In this document: positions 1 to 5,057 of the stretch, piece after piece
How positions within the stretch are numbered: the first letter of the stretch is position 1
Layout: each line of letters opens with the position of its first letter
Assembly (NCBI GenBank): GCA_017882655.1
Contig: JADGPB010000135.1
Coordinates: forward strand, 1 to 6,608
Length of the DNA stretch: 6,608 nucleotides
Source of the DNA: Propionibacteriales bacterium
Lineage (GTDB): Bacteria > Actinomycetota > Actinomycetes > Propionibacteriales > Propionibacteriaceae
Direction of reading: 5' to 3'
The notes under the pieces: model-generated
Seen by the model: the letters and a program-made list of their open reading frames with translations, nothing else
Database searches by the model: none
What the model was told of the DNA's origin: nothing
Made by a program: the position numbers and the translations under genes

Positions 1-45
1 GCAGATGGGCCTGACCAGGAGGTACTTGAACAGCGTGTACAGCAC
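1..45 (-). CDS. Probable PlsC-type 1-acyl-glycerol-3-phosphate acyltransferase, N-terminal fragment
   Basis: Only the first 15 codons lie in the window; the rest continues past the left edge. Read on the minus strand from a GTG at 43-45, the peptide is MLYTLFKYLLVRPIC. This hydrophobic, aromatic pattern is typical of the extreme N-terminus of actinobacterial lysophospholipid acyltransferases (for example the LYxxxKxLLxRP opening), which are membrane-associated and acylate lysophosphatidate to phosphatidate. A ribosome binding site AAAGGG (54-59) sits eight bases upstream of the GTG, and a TACAGT -10-like hexamer precedes it. The catalytic HX4D motif lies outside the window, so the call rests on the leader peptide and on the resemblance of the whole locus to the Mycobacterium Rv2182c-Rv2191 neighbourhood. 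It could be another membrane-anchored protein. Confidence 0.5.
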   Translation of the reverse strand, partial: MLYTLFKYLLVRPIC

Positions 46-75
46 GACCTGGGCCCTTTCACTCGTCTCGCCAGG

Positions 76-81
76 ACTGTA
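76..81 (-). promoter_or_regulatory. Possible -10 element for the leftmost minus-strand gene
   Basis: The minus strand reads TACAGT, fitting the actinobacterial TAnnnT -10 pattern. It would place the transcript start near 69, leaving a leader of about 24 bases that contains the AAAGGG ribosome binding site. No convincing -35 hexamer is seen about 17 bases upstream. This 84-base gap (46-129) also carries the divergent promoter of the hydrolase gene. Confidence 0.4.
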
Positions 82-116
82 GCGCCCAAGGACCTACCGA
101 ACCCGCCGACCGCGCC

Positions 117-129
117 TACGATTGTCCTC
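117..129 (+). promoter_or_regulatory. -10 element placing transcript start at the GTG codon (leaderless hydrolase gene)
   Basis: TACGAT at 117-122 matches TAnnnT and is followed by exactly seven bases before the GTG at 130, so the predicted transcript start coincides with the start codon. There is no Shine-Dalgarno sequence between the hexamer and the GTG, which fits leaderless translation, common in actinobacteria. The -35 region is not recognisable. This arrangement also supports the choice of the GTG at 130 as start. Confidence 0.5.
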
Positions 130-885
130 GTGACAACCACCGCGGGCCTCCTGGAGGGGGCCGAGCCCTTCTCGGGCGGCTCCGGCACTATCGGCGTTCT
201 GCTGATCCATGGCTTCACCGGCAGCCCGCGATCCCTCCGCCCTTGGGCGGACGACCTCGTGGCGCGCGGCTATCGCGTCGAGCTCCCTCTGCTCCCTGGG
301 CACGGCACCCGATGGCAGGACATGGAGCGCGTGGAGTGGACAGACTGGTACGCGACCGTCGAACGCGCCTACGACGCGCTGGCGGCCGAAGTCGACACCG
401 TCTTCGTCGGCGCACTGTCCATGGGCGGTTCGCTCGCCCTCAAGCTGGGCGCCCGTCGCCCAGTCGCGGGCCTCATCCTGGTCAACCCGTCGGTGACGAC
501 GCGCGACAAGCGATTCCTCGTCCTGCCGCTGCTGTCCTTCGTCATGCGGTCGATGCCGGCCATCGGGAGCGACATCGCCGAGCCGGGCATCGACGAGGGT
601 GCGTACGACCGCACGCCGCTCAAGGGCGTTGTGCAGCTGACGCGCTTGTGGCGGGCCGTGCAGGGCGACCTCGGCAAGGTGACGGCGCCCGTTCTGCTCT
701 TCCGCTCCCGTACGGACCACGTGGTCGATCCGTCGTCGGCAGCGATGATCATCCGCGACATCGGATCCCACGATGTCAAGGAGATGATGCTGGAGCGGAG
801 CTACCACGTGGCGACGCTCGACTACGACGCTCCCGAGATCTTCGCGGGCTGCGCCAGCTTCATCGCTTCGCTCGTCTCTCGATGA
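130..885 (+). CDS. Est30-like alpha/beta hydrolase (carboxylesterase / monoacylglycerol lipase type)
   Basis: This 251-residue cytoplasmic serine hydrolase probably cleaves carboxylic esters, perhaps of short-chain acyl groups or monoglycerides; the true substrate cannot be read from sequence. The order of motifs is that of the Geobacillus Est30 family: oxyanion-hole HGFTGSP (H27-G28), a PGHG loop at 56-59, nucleophile Ser97 in GALSMGG (94-100), acid Asp196 in RTDHVVDP, and base His226 in SYHVATLD. Length matches the family (about 245-250). The nucleophile elbow reads A-L-S-M-G, with Ala95 replacing the first Gly of GxSxG. No signal peptide or membrane segment is visible. The GTG start has no Shine-Dalgarno sequence but sits seven bases after a -10 hexamer. 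The stop codon overlaps the next gene's ATG (ATGA), implying translational coupling to the small membrane protein. A divergent phospholipid acyltransferase next door suggests, but does not prove, a lipid-related role. Confidence 0.88.
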   Translation: MTTTAGLLEGAEPFSGGSGTIGVLLIHGFTGSPRSLRPWADDLVARGYRVELPLLPGHGTRWQDMERVEWTDWYATVERAYDALAAEVDTVFVGALSMGGSLALKLGARRPVAGLILVNPSVTTRDKRFLVLPLLSFVMRSMPAIGSDIAEPGIDEGAYDRTPLKGVVQLTRLWRAVQGDLGKVTAPVLLFRSRTDHVVDPSSAAMIIRDIGSHDVKEMMLERSYHVATLDYDAPEIFAGCASFIASLVSR

Positions 886-1310
886 CCGACAACATCGACG
901 ATGAGTTCCGCGAGATCGTCGCACAGCTCGCCGACCTCGACGAGGACTCGCTGGACGTGGACGACGTGGACGACGTGGACGACGAGCCACCACCTGTACC
1001 GCCGGCCCCTCCCGCCAGGACCACGTACGAGCTGACGTCGCCGCGATCCTGGTCTCCCGGGCCAGAGGTCGACGACTTCGTCCCGCCTCCGCCGCTTCCT
1101 CCCGCGAGGAGGCCGTCCACGATCGCGTGGTCGGGCATCGCGGCGATCTGCACAGGCGTCATCCTGCTGGGCGGCGTGATCCTGGGCTGGCTGGTGGGGT
1201 CGTGGGCCACCCCGTTGGGCTTCATCAGCCTGTGCGGAGGGATCCTCGTCCTGTTCACACGGCTGCCGCGGGACCGCGACGCCGGGCCAGACAACGGCGC
1301 GAGAGTCTGA
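882..1310 (+). CDS. Small acidic/proline-rich protein with two C-terminal membrane helices, function unknown
   Basis: I do not recognise a named family. The 142-residue product starts at an ATG overlapping the hydrolase stop codon (ATGA, 882-885). Residues 1-35 are strongly acidic, including a DVDDVDDVDD run (25-34) encoded by a tandem nine-base repeat. Residues 36-78 are rich in proline (PPPVPPAPPA, VPPPPLPPARR) and likely disordered. Residues 81-106 and about 110-126 are hydrophobic and predict a tight two-helix hairpin, followed by a charged tail RLPRDRDAGPDNGARV. By the positive-inside rule (ARR before helix 1, RLPRDRD after helix 2) both ends should face the cytoplasm. Similar small membrane proteins ending in a P-D-[DN]-G-A-x-V-like tail occur, as I recall, beside glucokinase and acyltransferase genes in other actinobacteria. 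The reading frame stays open far upstream inside the hydrolase gene, but that stretch is a shadow; the coupled ATG is the sensible start. It converges on the ROK gene, three bases between stops. Confidence 0.85.
   Translation: MTDNIDDEFREIVAQLADLDEDSLDVDDVDDVDDEPPPVPPAPPARTTYELTSPRSWSPGPEVDDFVPPPPLPPARRPSTIAWSGIAAICTGVILLGGVILGWLVGSWATPLGFISLCGGILVLFTRLPRDRDAGPDNGARV
954..980 (+). repeat. Three perfect tandem copies of GACGTGGAC within a coding region
   Basis: GACGTGGAC occurs at 954-962, 963-971 and 972-980, in frame, encoding Asp-Val-Asp three times and followed by another GAC. This short in-frame repeat could vary in copy number by replication slippage without breaking the frame, changing the length of the acidic N-terminal segment. 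Confidence 0.9.
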
Positions 1311-1313
1311 CCT

Positions 1314-2354
1314 CTACTCGGCGAGGAAGCCGTCTCGCAGCCTGCGGCGACGGGTGGTCCGGCCGCGGGACGTGCGCCGCCATGGCCAGAAGGCAGAGGC
1401 GAGACCAGGCGGTTCGGAGATCGCGTGCCTGGCCAGGTCTGCGGCCCCGATGAGGCCCGCATCGTTGCGGAAGTGAGCCAGGGCGATGCGCGCGATGGGT
1501 CGGTAGCCACGCCCGGTCAACGACCTGGCGTACGCGTCGATCGCGGGCTTCAGCAGCAACCCTCCCGCCTCGCTGAGTCCACCGCCGATGACGAAAAGCT
1601 CGGGGTCGAGTGCTGCGGCGAGGTTGGCCATGCCTTTGCCCAGCCACGTGCCGACATCGGTGATGAGCTCCACGGAGGGACGGTCGCCGGCGAGAGCAAG
1701 GGTTGTCACCTCTGGTCCGCTGACGCCGTCGGGTCCGGCGGCAGCCGCGAGCGCCGCCGCCTGTGGCGCCCCCGACTGGATGAGCCCGTTGGCCTCACGG
1801 ACGAGGGCGTTGCCGGACGCGTACTGCTCCCAACAGCCACGGTTCCCGCAGGCGCACCAATGACCTTCCGGCACGACGGTCATGTGGCCCCACTCGCCGG
1901 CCATCCCGTACGTGCCGCGGAAGACCCGCCCGTCGACGAGGAGAGCGCCGCCGATCCCCGTACCGAGCGTGATGCAGACCATGACGCCGGCGCCACGGCC
2001 TGCTCCGAAGCGGTACTCGGCCCAGGCAGCGGCGTTCGCGTCGTTGTCCACGATCACCGGCAGGTCGATCCGCGTACGCAGTCGGTCGCGCAACGGCTCG
2101 TTGCGCCAGGCAAGGTGGGGCGAGAAGCGGACGAGCGCCTGCTCGGAGTCCACCCAACCGGCGGCGCCGATGCCGACAGAAGACACCAGGTGCCCGGCGC
2201 GTAGCTCACCGACGATTTCGACGATCAGGTCTTCGACGCTCGCGGGACTCAACGTCGGCGACGGGAGTGTCAGCCGCTCGATCACCTCGCCGGAGCGTGT
2301 GACGACGCCTGCGGCCACCTTGGTACCGCCGATGTCGACACCGATGCTGAGCAT
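1314..2354 (-). CDS. glkA: ROK-family glucokinase (GlkA-like), with an arginine-rich C-terminal tail
   Basis: The 346-residue product should phosphorylate glucose (or a related hexose) with ATP in the cytoplasm. Diagnostic ROK features in order: phosphate-binding DIGGTK (7-12), catalytic Asp105 in DNDAN (103-107), LGTGIGG (130-136), the ExGH motif E154-W-G-H157, and the zinc motif CxCGxxGCxE with C167, C169, C174 and E176; H157 completes the zinc site. The stretch GNRGCWEQYASG is characteristic of the actinobacterial glucokinase branch rather than ROK repressors, and no N-terminal helix-turn-helix is present. The fold ends near residue 310 (NDAGLIGAADLAR); residues 312-346 are an added tail with nine Arg between 326 and 340, longer than GlkA of Streptomyces (about 317 residues). 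The start is the ATG before LSIGVDIGGTK, with GGGGG (2362-2366) seven bases upstream; the frame is open much further upstream but only as a shadow of the glycosyltransferase gene. In Streptomyces GlkA also acts in carbon catabolite repression; that role here is inference. Mannose or N-acetylglucosamine as substrate is not excluded. Confidence 0.9.
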   Translation of the reverse strand: MLSIGVDIGGTKVAAGVVTRSGEVIERLTLPSPTLSPASVEDLIVEIVGELRAGHLVSSVGIGAAGWVDSEQALVRFSPHLAWRNEPLRDRLRTRIDLPVIVDNDANAAAWAEYRFGAGRGAGVMVCITLGTGIGGALLVDGRVFRGTYGMAGEWGHMTVVPEGHWCACGNRGCWEQYASGNALVREANGLIQSGAPQAAALAAAAGPDGVSGPEVTTLALAGDRPSVELITDVGTWLGKGMANLAAALDPELFVIGGGLSEAGGLLLKPAIDAYARSLTGRGYRPIARIALAHFRNDAGLIGAADLARHAISEPPGLASAFWPWRRTSRGRTTRRRRLRDGFLAE

Positions 2355-2385
2355 GCGCTGACCCCCGAAAGTCGTGCTTCGCGAC

Positions 2386-2391
2386 ACAATA
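2386..2391 (-). promoter_or_regulatory. Possible -10 element for the ROK kinase gene
   Basis: The minus strand reads TATTGT within the 56-base gap between the glycosyltransferase stop (2411) and the kinase start (2354). It fits TAnnnT and predicts a transcript start near 2379 with a leader of about 25 bases containing the GGGGG ribosome binding site. No good -35 hexamer is visible, so the kinase may simply be read through from the upstream genes. Confidence 0.35.
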
Positions 2392-2410
2392 CCGATCGCT
2401 CGGACCGGAC

Positions 2411-3505
2411 TCAGACGGGTGCCACCAAAGTCGACCGGAGCCGTGTCCGTACCTGGTCGGCCCCCACGAGCTCGGCGACGTGAGCACGCCCTGCCACGCC
2501 GGCGGCCCGTGCCTCGCTGGGGTGCGAGAGCCAGTGGACCAGGGCAGCAGCGAGCGCGTCGGGATCGCCCACGTCGACGAGGCTCCCCGTGACCTGATCG
2601 ACGACCGTCTCCGGCGCGCCACCCGAGTCCCCCACCACCACGGGCAGGCCGCAGGCTGCCGCCTCGCACGCGACAAGCCCCAGCCCCTCGGCGTACAGCC
2701 CACTGAGCCTTGTCCGTACGGGCGAGACGAACACGGACGCTGTCCGCAGCAGGTCCGGCATCGCGTCGTGGCTGACGGGTGGACGGATCTCGACACCCAT
2801 CATGCCCGCGGCTCGCCGCCGCAACATCGACGCCTGAGGTCCGTCCCCGACGATGACCAGCCGGCTGTCCGGGACGACGGCTGCCACGCGTGGCCACGCG
2901 TCGAGGAGCCGATCGATGCCCTTCTGGCGTACGAACCGGGATGCGGCAAGGACCGTACGGGCGGGCGCGGCAGTGGCCGGTGAGAAGGCGTCGAGATCGA
3001 CGGGAGGCGGGAGCATGACGAGCTTCGCCCGGTCTGCAGGGTCCAGGGCTCGCTCGATGCTGGCGGCCGTGTAGGCGGAGATGACACCAAGGGCGTCCAC
3101 CTCGTGCCCGATGCGGCGCAGTGCCTGCCGCGCGCCGGGTACGCGCGACCACCACACCTCGTGGCCGTGGCTGAGCGCGAGGATCCTTCTGCCTCCGGCC
3201 CTACGGAGCGAACCGGCGAGGAGGCCGAGTGGCGCCGCAGCGCCGAAGACGACCTGCTCGGCGCCGTACTCACGGAGCAGCTCCCCCGCCCGACGGGCGA
3301 CCGAGGCTGTGGGCAGCAACGGACCCGGAAGGCGATGAACGGGGAACGGAAGGCTCGCGTCGTACGCGCGGGTGGCGGACTCGTCGCGTTCTGTTCGGGT
3401 GAGAACGACCACCCGGTCGTCAAGGAAGCCACAGACGTGGCGGAGATAAGTCTCGATACCGCCGACACGGGGAGGGAAGTCGTTCGTGACGACGAGGGTC
3501 GTCAT
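2411..3505 (-). CDS. pimB: GT4 glycosyltransferase, PimB'-like alpha-mannosyltransferase
   Basis: The 364-residue product is a GT-B fold, retaining glycosyltransferase. Its opening TNDFPPRVGGIETYL (7-21), HGHEVWWS (113-120), SRFVRQKGIDRL (189-200), VGDGP (219-223) and SGGAPETV (294-301) closely follow mycobacterial Rv2188c (PimB'), which transfers mannose from GDP-mannose to phosphatidylinositol monomannoside on the cytoplasmic face of the membrane. The Gly15-Gly16 loop, Arg190 and Lys195 (expected to contact the sugar-nucleotide diphosphate) and the EX7E pair Glu273/Glu281 in AEGLGLVACEAA are all present, so the enzyme looks active. There is no signal peptide or membrane helix; association with the membrane would be peripheral. 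I chose the ATG at 3505 because the family begins a few residues before TNDFPPR; a GTG at 3544 would add 13 residues and overlap the upstream NlpC/P60 gene. Neither start has a well-spaced Shine-Dalgarno sequence. It lies 19 bases after the peptidoglycan hydrolase, the RipC-PimB' pairing known from mycobacteria. Acceptor specificity cannot be proven from sequence. Confidence 0.85.
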   Translation of the reverse strand: MTTLVVTNDFPPRVGGIETYLRHVCGFLDDRVVVLTRTERDESATRAYDASLPFPVHRLPGPLLPTASVARRAGELLREYGAEQVVFGAAAPLGLLAGSLRRAGGRRILALSHGHEVWWSRVPGARQALRRIGHEVDALGVISAYTAASIERALDPADRAKLVMLPPPVDLDAFSPATAAPARTVLAASRFVRQKGIDRLLDAWPRVAAVVPDSRLVIVGDGPQASMLRRRAAGMMGVEIRPPVSHDAMPDLLRTASVFVSPVRTRLSGLYAEGLGLVACEAAACGLPVVVGDSGGAPETVVDQVTGSLVDVGDPDALAAALVHWLSHPSEARAAGVAGRAHVAELVGADQVRTRLRSTLVAPV

Positions 3506-3524
3506 CTCCCGAGAGAAGCTCAGG

Positions 3525-4565
3525 TCAGGCGACGCGACGGCCACCCATGAACGGCATCGAGGTCACCGAGGCGGTCAGGACACCACTGCTCGGGTTGGCC
3601 GCGTGGACGATCATGCCGTTGCCGATGTAGATGCCGACGTGGCTGATGCCGGAGTAGTAGAACACGAGGTCGCCAGGCGCCAGCTGGGACAGACCTACCG
3701 GGGTGCCCACGCCGAACTGTGCCTGCGAGGTACGAGGTAGGCCAATGCCGGCCTGGGCGTACGAGACCATCGTCAGCCCGGAGCAGTCGTACGAGTTCGG
3801 GCCAGTGCCGCCACGTACGTAGGACTTGCCCACCTGGGACAGGGCGAAGTTCAGGGCGGCGACCGCACGAGCGCTACCGCCGGGACCAACGGCGATCGCC
3901 GTCCGAACGGCGCTGCGGGAGGTGTTGGTCGCCGCGGCCGTCTGCTGGTTCACGGCCGCCTGCTGGGCAGCCAGCTGCTGGCGCTGTGCTGCGGTCAGCT
4001 TGTCGAGCAAGGCCTGCGCGGCATTGACCTTGTCGTCGGACTGCTTCTTGAGGTCGGCGAGCGAGACCTCCTGCGCAGCGATCTGCGTCGTCTCCGCCTC
4101 GGTGGAGCGCTGCAGATCGGCGAGGTCGGCCTGCGCGCTCTGGTAGTCCTGGAGCAGCGACGCGGTGTTGTCGTTGGCCTTCTTGATCGTAGAGAGGCCG
4201 CTGAGGAAGCTCTGTACGTCGTCGGTGACCAAGAGCTGGGTGGTGGTGTCGAGACCACTCGAGCGGTACTGCTGGAGGGCGATCTGGCTGACCTGCGTCT
4301 TGAGCGTCGTCACCTTGGCCTGCTGCGCTGCGGAGTCGCTGCGCGCGTCGTCCAGTGCCTTCTGACTGTCCTGAAGCTTGACCTGCACCTCGGTGTACTG
4401 CGCGTCGAGCTCCGACTGCTGCTGCTCCAGCTGAGCCAGCTGAGCGCGCGCGCCGTCAACAGTGGTGGGATCGGCGTTTGCGACGCCGGCGCCGTGGAAT
4501 ACGAATGCCCCAGTCAGGGCGAGAGCCAACAGGCTCAGCCCCACCTTCCGCAGTAGTCCACGCAC
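3525..4565 (-). CDS. Secreted coiled-coil NlpC/P60 (C40) peptidoglycan endopeptidase, RipC-like
   Basis: The 346-residue product starts with a Sec signal peptide: basic MRGLLRK, hydrophobic core 8-23, and likely cleavage after GVANA (Ala31). Residues about 35-100 and 135-205 are rich in Gln, Ala, Leu and acidic residues with heptad-like spacing, predicting two long coiled-coil helices as in RipC of mycobacteria. The Gln/Ala/Thr-rich stretch 194-235 acts as linker. The C-terminal NlpC/P60 domain (about 235-346) has catalytic Cys261 in YDCSGL, His309 in ISHVGIYIG and His321 in MIVHAAN, with the family block PGDLVFYYS at 297-305. Such enzymes cut the D-isoglutamyl-diaminopimelate bond in stem peptides at the cell surface. 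In RipC the coiled coil blocks the active site until the FtsEX complex acts on it; the same control here is inference. The GTG start has GGAGG seven bases upstream and a good promoter. The pimB-like gene follows after 19 bases, suggesting co-transcription of wall and lipoglycan genes. Confidence 0.92.
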   Translation of the reverse strand: MRGLLRKVGLSLLALALTGAFVFHGAGVANADPTTVDGARAQLAQLEQQQSELDAQYTEVQVKLQDSQKALDDARSDSAAQQAKVTTLKTQVSQIALQQYRSSGLDTTTQLLVTDDVQSFLSGLSTIKKANDNTASLLQDYQSAQADLADLQRSTEAETTQIAAQEVSLADLKKQSDDKVNAAQALLDKLTAAQRQQLAAQQAAVNQQTAAATNTSRSAVRTAIAVGPGGSARAVAALNFALSQVGKSYVRGGTGPNSYDCSGLTMVSYAQAGIGLPRTSQAQFGVGTPVGLSQLAPGDLVFYYSGISHVGIYIGNGMIVHAANPSSGVLTASVTSMPFMGGRRVA

Positions 4566-4572
4566 GCACTTA

Positions 4573-4577
4573 CCTCC
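4573..4577 (-). promoter_or_regulatory. Strong Shine-Dalgarno sequence fixing the GTG start of the NlpC/P60 gene
   Basis: GGAGG on the minus strand lies seven bases before the GTG at 4565. It is the best ribosome binding site in the window and decides the start, which coincides with the beginning of a proper signal peptide. Confidence 0.8.
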
Positions 4578-4601
4578 AGTTGTCGGCCCAAGTCTGAGAA
4601 A

Positions 4602-4630
4602 AATCTAAACGACTTCCTCAGAGTTGCCAA
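4602..4630 (-). promoter_or_regulatory. Sigma70-type promoter of the NlpC/P60-pimB-glkA run
   Basis: On the minus strand TTGGCA (4625-4630) and TAGATT (4602-4607) are separated by 17 bases, close to the TTGACA/TAnnnT consensus. The expected transcript start is near 4595, giving a leader of about 30 bases with the GGAGG site. This short leader leaves no room for a riboswitch. The surrounding 4600-4660 stretch is more A+T-rich than the rest of the window. Confidence 0.65.
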
Positions 4631-4636
4631 GTCCTG

Positions 4637-4652
4637 CGTGAGGTTCTTCACG
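4637..4652. promoter_or_regulatory. Possible CRP/GlxR-family binding site upstream of the NlpC/P60 promoter
   Basis: CGTGA-N6-TCACG is a perfect 5-base inverted repeat with the six-base spacing of the CRP/GlxR consensus TGTGA-N6-TCACA, differing at the outermost base of each half. Its centre is about 50 bases upstream of the predicted transcript start. A second short palindrome CGGAA-T-TTCCG (4651-4661) overlaps its edge. Known CRP-family regulators of actinobacteria do control cell-wall enzymes, but a single match of this size can occur by chance. Confidence 0.35.
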
Positions 4653-4722
4653 GAATTTCCGAGCCAGGCGGCCAAATCCACCGTCCCGCTAGGGGTAACA
4701 CTGAACCCGTCGCTGATCGGAT

Positions 4723-4749
4723 GCTGAGACGGCTGGCCCGTTTCTCAGC
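4723..4749 (-). terminator. Hairpin spanning the stop codon of the small cysteine protein gene, possible terminator
   Basis: A perfect 7-base inverted repeat GCTGAGA (4723-4729) / TCTCAGC (4743-4749) encloses a 13-base loop and contains the TGA stop at 4745-4747. There is no run of U after the stem, so it is at best a U-less actinobacterial type of terminator. The rest of the 4566-4744 gap holds the NlpC/P60 promoter and no further gene that I can see. Confidence 0.3.
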
Positions 4750-4984
4750 CATATAGCCGGTATGCCTCCTTGCGGTCCCCTGGATTCGGGGTTGCGGACG
4801 GCTTCGGGACGAGCCGCAGCGGCGGCACCATCCCGGACGCAGCGAGCGCCCCGATCGCCGCCTGCTCGGCGTCGTCGAACGTCAGGTCCTCGTCGGGAAC
4901 CCCGAGCAGCGCGGAGACGATGCAGTCGGAGCACGCGAGTCCCCGTACAGCGCAACGATCACAATCAATGCTCAATCTGGTCAT
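4745..4984 (-). CDS. Small protein with CxxC-x6-CxxC motif, probable metal-binding, function unknown
   Basis: The 79-residue product starts MTRLSIDCDRC and carries four cysteines: C8 and C11, then C18 and C21, spaced CxxC-x6-CxxC, a likely zinc (or Fe-S) knuckle at the N-terminus. It is followed by an acidic helix-like stretch DEDLTFDDAEQAAIGALAAS (31-50), then GMVPPLRLVPKP and a short polar tail ending in YRLYG. I recall similar short actinobacterial proteins of the form IDCDxC...C.DC...LLG...FDDAE...GLVPPLRLV, all unnamed. No signal peptide or membrane segment is present, so it should be cytoplasmic. The frame is open to an ATG at 5059, but that start would overlap the divergent exonuclease start; the ATG at 4984 directly precedes the conserved-looking part. 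No Shine-Dalgarno sequence is seen before it. It is transcribed divergently from the exonuclease/UvrC-like gene over a 73-base shared region and lies upstream of the NlpC/P60 gene on the same strand. Confidence 0.72.
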   Translation of the reverse strand: MTRLSIDCDRCAVRGLACSDCIVSALLGVPDEDLTFDDAEQAAIGALAASGMVPPLRLVPKPSATPNPGDRKEAYRLYG

Positions 4985-5005
4985 GAAGCCAGGCTGACAT
5001 CGACC

Positions 5006-5035
5006 TCTGACAGTTCTCGTGGACGGATTGTCAGA
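5006..5035. repeat. Inverted repeat TCTGACA-N16-TGTCAGA in the divergent promoter region, possible operator
   Basis: TCTGACA (5006-5012) and TGTCAGA (5029-5035) are perfect 7-base arms with centres 23 bases apart, about two helical turns. It sits between the starts of the cysteine protein (4984) and the exonuclease (5058), where a regulator could control both. It is not the actinobacterial LexA box (TCGAAC-N4-GTTCGA). A role is inference only. Confidence 0.4.
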
Positions 5036-5044
5036 CCTCACTCG

Positions 5045-5057
5045 TAGCGTCACCACC
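5045..5057 (+). promoter_or_regulatory. -10 element for a leaderless transcript of the exonuclease gene
   Basis: TAGCGT (5045-5050) fits TAnnnT and is followed by seven bases before the ATG at 5058, so the predicted transcript starts at the start codon. No Shine-Dalgarno sequence is present. A TTGTCA at 5028-5033 is too close (11 bases) to be its -35 element. Confidence 0.45.

Noticed and set aside
243..881. In-frame upstream extension of the small membrane protein
   Set aside because: The extension is an out-of-frame reading of the hydrolase gene; the ATG at 882 overlapping the hydrolase stop is the natural coupled start.
94..993. A 299-codon minus-strand open frame opposite the hydrolase
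   Set aside because: Arg/Asp/Gly-biased shadow translation with no family features; the plus strand encodes a complete alpha/beta hydrolase.
1425..2204. A 259-codon plus-strand open frame within the ROK gene
   Set aside because: It is a shadow of the kinase gene and lacks recognisable domains.
2355..3155. In-frame upstream extension of the ROK kinase to 3155
   Set aside because: The extra sequence overlaps the glycosyltransferase gene in another frame and reads as an arginine-rich shadow; ROK proteins begin just before the GxDIGGTK motif.
3506..3544. GTG at 3544 as start of the glycosyltransferase
   Set aside because: It adds 13 residues not typical of PimB' N-termini, overlaps the NlpC/P60 gene and has no Shine-Dalgarno sequence. 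It remains a possible alternative.
4691..4700. A GTAAC (4695-4699) as an MtrA binding half-site upstream of the NlpC/P60 gene
   Set aside because: Only one copy is present; the expected direct repeat is missing, so the match is not significant.
4566..4744. A c-di-AMP (ydaO-type) riboswitch, often found before actinobacterial wall-hydrolase genes
   Set aside because: The best promoter leaves a leader of only about 30 bases, and no riboswitch-like conserved core was seen upstream.
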